The position numbers and the translations under genes are program-made. Below, in pieces: positions 13,321 to 14,240 of a DNA stretch of 14,240 nt; the stretch's first letter is position 1; every line of letters begins with the position of its first letter. The notes under the pieces are model-generated. The model ran no database searches, was not told the DNA's origin, and was given only the letters and a program-made list of their open reading frames with translations. This DNA comes from Patescibacteria group bacterium (GTDB lineage: Bacteria; Patescibacteriota; Dojkabacteria; SC72; T1SED10-24), in the NCBI GenBank assembly GCA_007130415.1, contig SLSN01000013.1, forward strand, positions 1 through 14,240, written 5' to 3'.

Positions 13321-14193
13321 ATGCAAATAAAAGATATTAATTCTAAAATAGTACTGACACTTAAAATATTCGCTGGAATAATCATTGTACTTCTGGTAAT
13401 TTTAATCGTTTTACTTCTTTTAAAGAATGATTCTGACCAAGTCATCGTAGTAGAAGATCCTGAAATAGAAAGAGAAACGAGACATATTACTAATGGTGAA
13501 GACTCTGAAACAAAAACAAAAATTCTAGATATTCCTGCGATGGACATTAATGATGCCTTTGGGATAATAGATGTTCTCATTGCAGAATATGGGGAACCAA
13601 ATCCCCAGGGTTTAATCGATGTACTGCGACAAACCCCAGAGTTTGATGAAGAAGGGGAGAGAATACCCCCAACTTTCCAAACAGTGACGTGGCGGGATGT
13701 AAAATATGGGTATGATTTAACATTCAATTTTTGGACAGATGGTTCTCTAGCCAGAAAAGATTCCTACTATTTCACTGGTCATAATAGGCAAGGACATAGT
13801 GTCGATGAAGTTCTTGAATTAACAAATGTGCAGAAAGATTCTCCCAATTTTCTTTTCAACATCGTAGATTTTGGTGGGGCCGTATTTAATGTAGGTATTA
13901 CTCCAGCAGAAATAGCAAGAACTCCAGAGCCAATATCACAAGAAGAGATAGATGAATTAACCAGAGAAGAAGTTTTGGAAATTTTGGAAAAAAATGCACA
14001 GAGAGAATATCCAAATGATTCTGCACGAGCAAAATTAGAATACGACAACCAATTAGCTGCCTATGAATGGATTTTGAGTCAACAGGATTATCCAGATATT
14101 ATGCAAAAAGCTAGAAGAGAGTGGGGGCATAATTACATAATGGTCAAATGGCAGTATGAAAGGGATTTACAAGCACACGAGAGAAATTTGTAA
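13321..14193 (+). CDS. Single-pass membrane-anchored protein, hypothetical
   Basis: 290 residues. A TM helix (about 10-35, strongly hydrophobic) follows a short N-terminus. The rest is acidic and likely outside the cell. Residues about 70-195 look like a mixed alpha/beta domain: DAFGIIDVLIAEYGEP, then VKYGYDLTFNFWTDGSLARKD with aromatic beta strands, then FNIVDFGGAVFNVGI. Residues about 205-290 are helical and charged, rich in Glu, Arg and Tyr, suggesting a coiled or helical tail. No catalytic motif or known family was found. No Shine-Dalgarno is visible before the ATG. Confidence 0.7.
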   Translation: MQIKDINSKIVLTLKIFAGIIIVLLVILIVLLLLKNDSDQVIVVEDPEIERETRHITNGEDSETKTKILDIPAMDINDAFGIIDVLIAEYGEPNPQGLIDVLRQTPEFDEEGERIPPTFQTVTWRDVKYGYDLTFNFWTDGSLARKDSYYFTGHNRQGHSVDEVLELTNVQKDSPNFLFNIVDFGGAVFNVGITPAEIARTPEPISQEEIDELTREEVLEILEKNAQREYPNDSARAKLEYDNQLAAYEWILSQQDYPDIMQKARREWGHNYIMVKWQYERDLQAHERNL

Positions 14194-14240
14194 TATTCAA
14201 AAACTAATCTGCAACGTTGCTTCACAACGACACTATAAGA
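14194..14240. other. Short intergenic end, with small palindrome
   Basis: After the last gene, 47 bases reach the window edge. GCAACGTTGC (14211-14220) is a perfect 10-bp palindrome, and CGTTG (14215-14219) can also pair with CAACG (14225-14229) around a 5-base loop. There is no T-run within the visible part, so a terminator call is not justified. Confidence 0.25.

Noticed and set aside
13305-14048. Two minus-strand open frames (13305-13727 and 13779-14048)
   Set aside because: Ser/Ile-rich shadows of the 13321 gene. The plus-strand ORF has a TM helix and a coherent domain layout and continues across both.
14211-14229. Palindrome and hairpin at the right edge, as terminator or attachment site
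   Set aside because: No T-run within the window and the stem is only 5 bp. The sequence ends too soon to judge.
1-14240. CRISPR array, IS element, tRNA or recoded TGA
   Set aside because: No periodic repeats, transposase or terminal inverted repeats, or cloverleaf seen on either strand. TGA ends the U32 gene and the 121-aa gene at sensible places.

Overview
The window is AT-rich, gene-dense chromosomal DNA read with a standard stop code: several genes end in TGA, so TGA is not recoded. Short single-TM hypothetical proteins, a FISUMP-domain protein, a DUF5665 protein, compact housekeeping genes, a superoxide reductase and near-absent Shine-Dalgarno sequences fit an anaerobic or microaerophilic low-GC bacterium. 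The best guess is a Patescibacteria/CPR lineage such as Dojkabacteria. That placement is inference, because no rRNA or ribosomal marker is present. I see no mobile element, CRISPR array, tRNA or rRNA.

Layout. (1) 1-533, minus: the N-terminal part of an MscS channel, running off the left edge, with a near-consensus promoter that predicts a leaderless mRNA. (2) 562-2760, plus: Cys-rich DUF6485 protein, undecaprenyl diphosphate synthase (uppS) and a U32 family (TrhP/YegQ-like) protein in a tight cluster, followed by a small HNH-like ORF (2839-3138). (3) 3135-3812, minus: a membrane-anchored extracytoplasmic protein, divergent from dut (3894-4355) and a 121-aa unknown gene (4355-4720). (4) 4688-6142, minus: a four- to five-TM membrane protein followed by a divergent thymidine-kinase-like protein. 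(5) 6204-8489, plus: a protein with a tandem internal repeat, a paralogue of the 121-aa gene, an MBL-fold hydrolase, a signal-anchored OB-like protein and a DUF5665 protein. (6) 8484-13242, minus: seven genes in transcription order 4-TM protein, superoxide reductase, GT2 glycosyltransferase, two-TM K+ channel, FISUMP lipid-anchored or TM-anchored protein, HD phosphohydrolase, and a large membrane protein. (7) 13321-14193, plus: a TM-anchored hypothetical protein.

How the genes work together. dut and the thymidine-kinase-like gene point to dTTP supply. uppS supplies the lipid carrier for cell-envelope glycans, and the GT2 enzyme may use a lipid or sugar acceptor. MscS and the K+ channel suggest osmotic and ion homeostasis. 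Dfx and possibly the MBL protein deal with oxygen or thiol chemistry. Much of the rest is uncharacterised envelope protein.

The strongest unexplained signals are these: all three convergent gene pairs overlap at their stop ends with no terminator; divergent genes share near-symmetric -10 elements; several genes have a -10 box placed so that the transcript starts at or within a few bases of the ATG; two uncharacterised paralogous small proteins lie in separate operons; and the thymidine-kinase-like protein has a rewired zinc/lasso region and an extra N-terminal domain. I did not recognise an established defence or mobile system.
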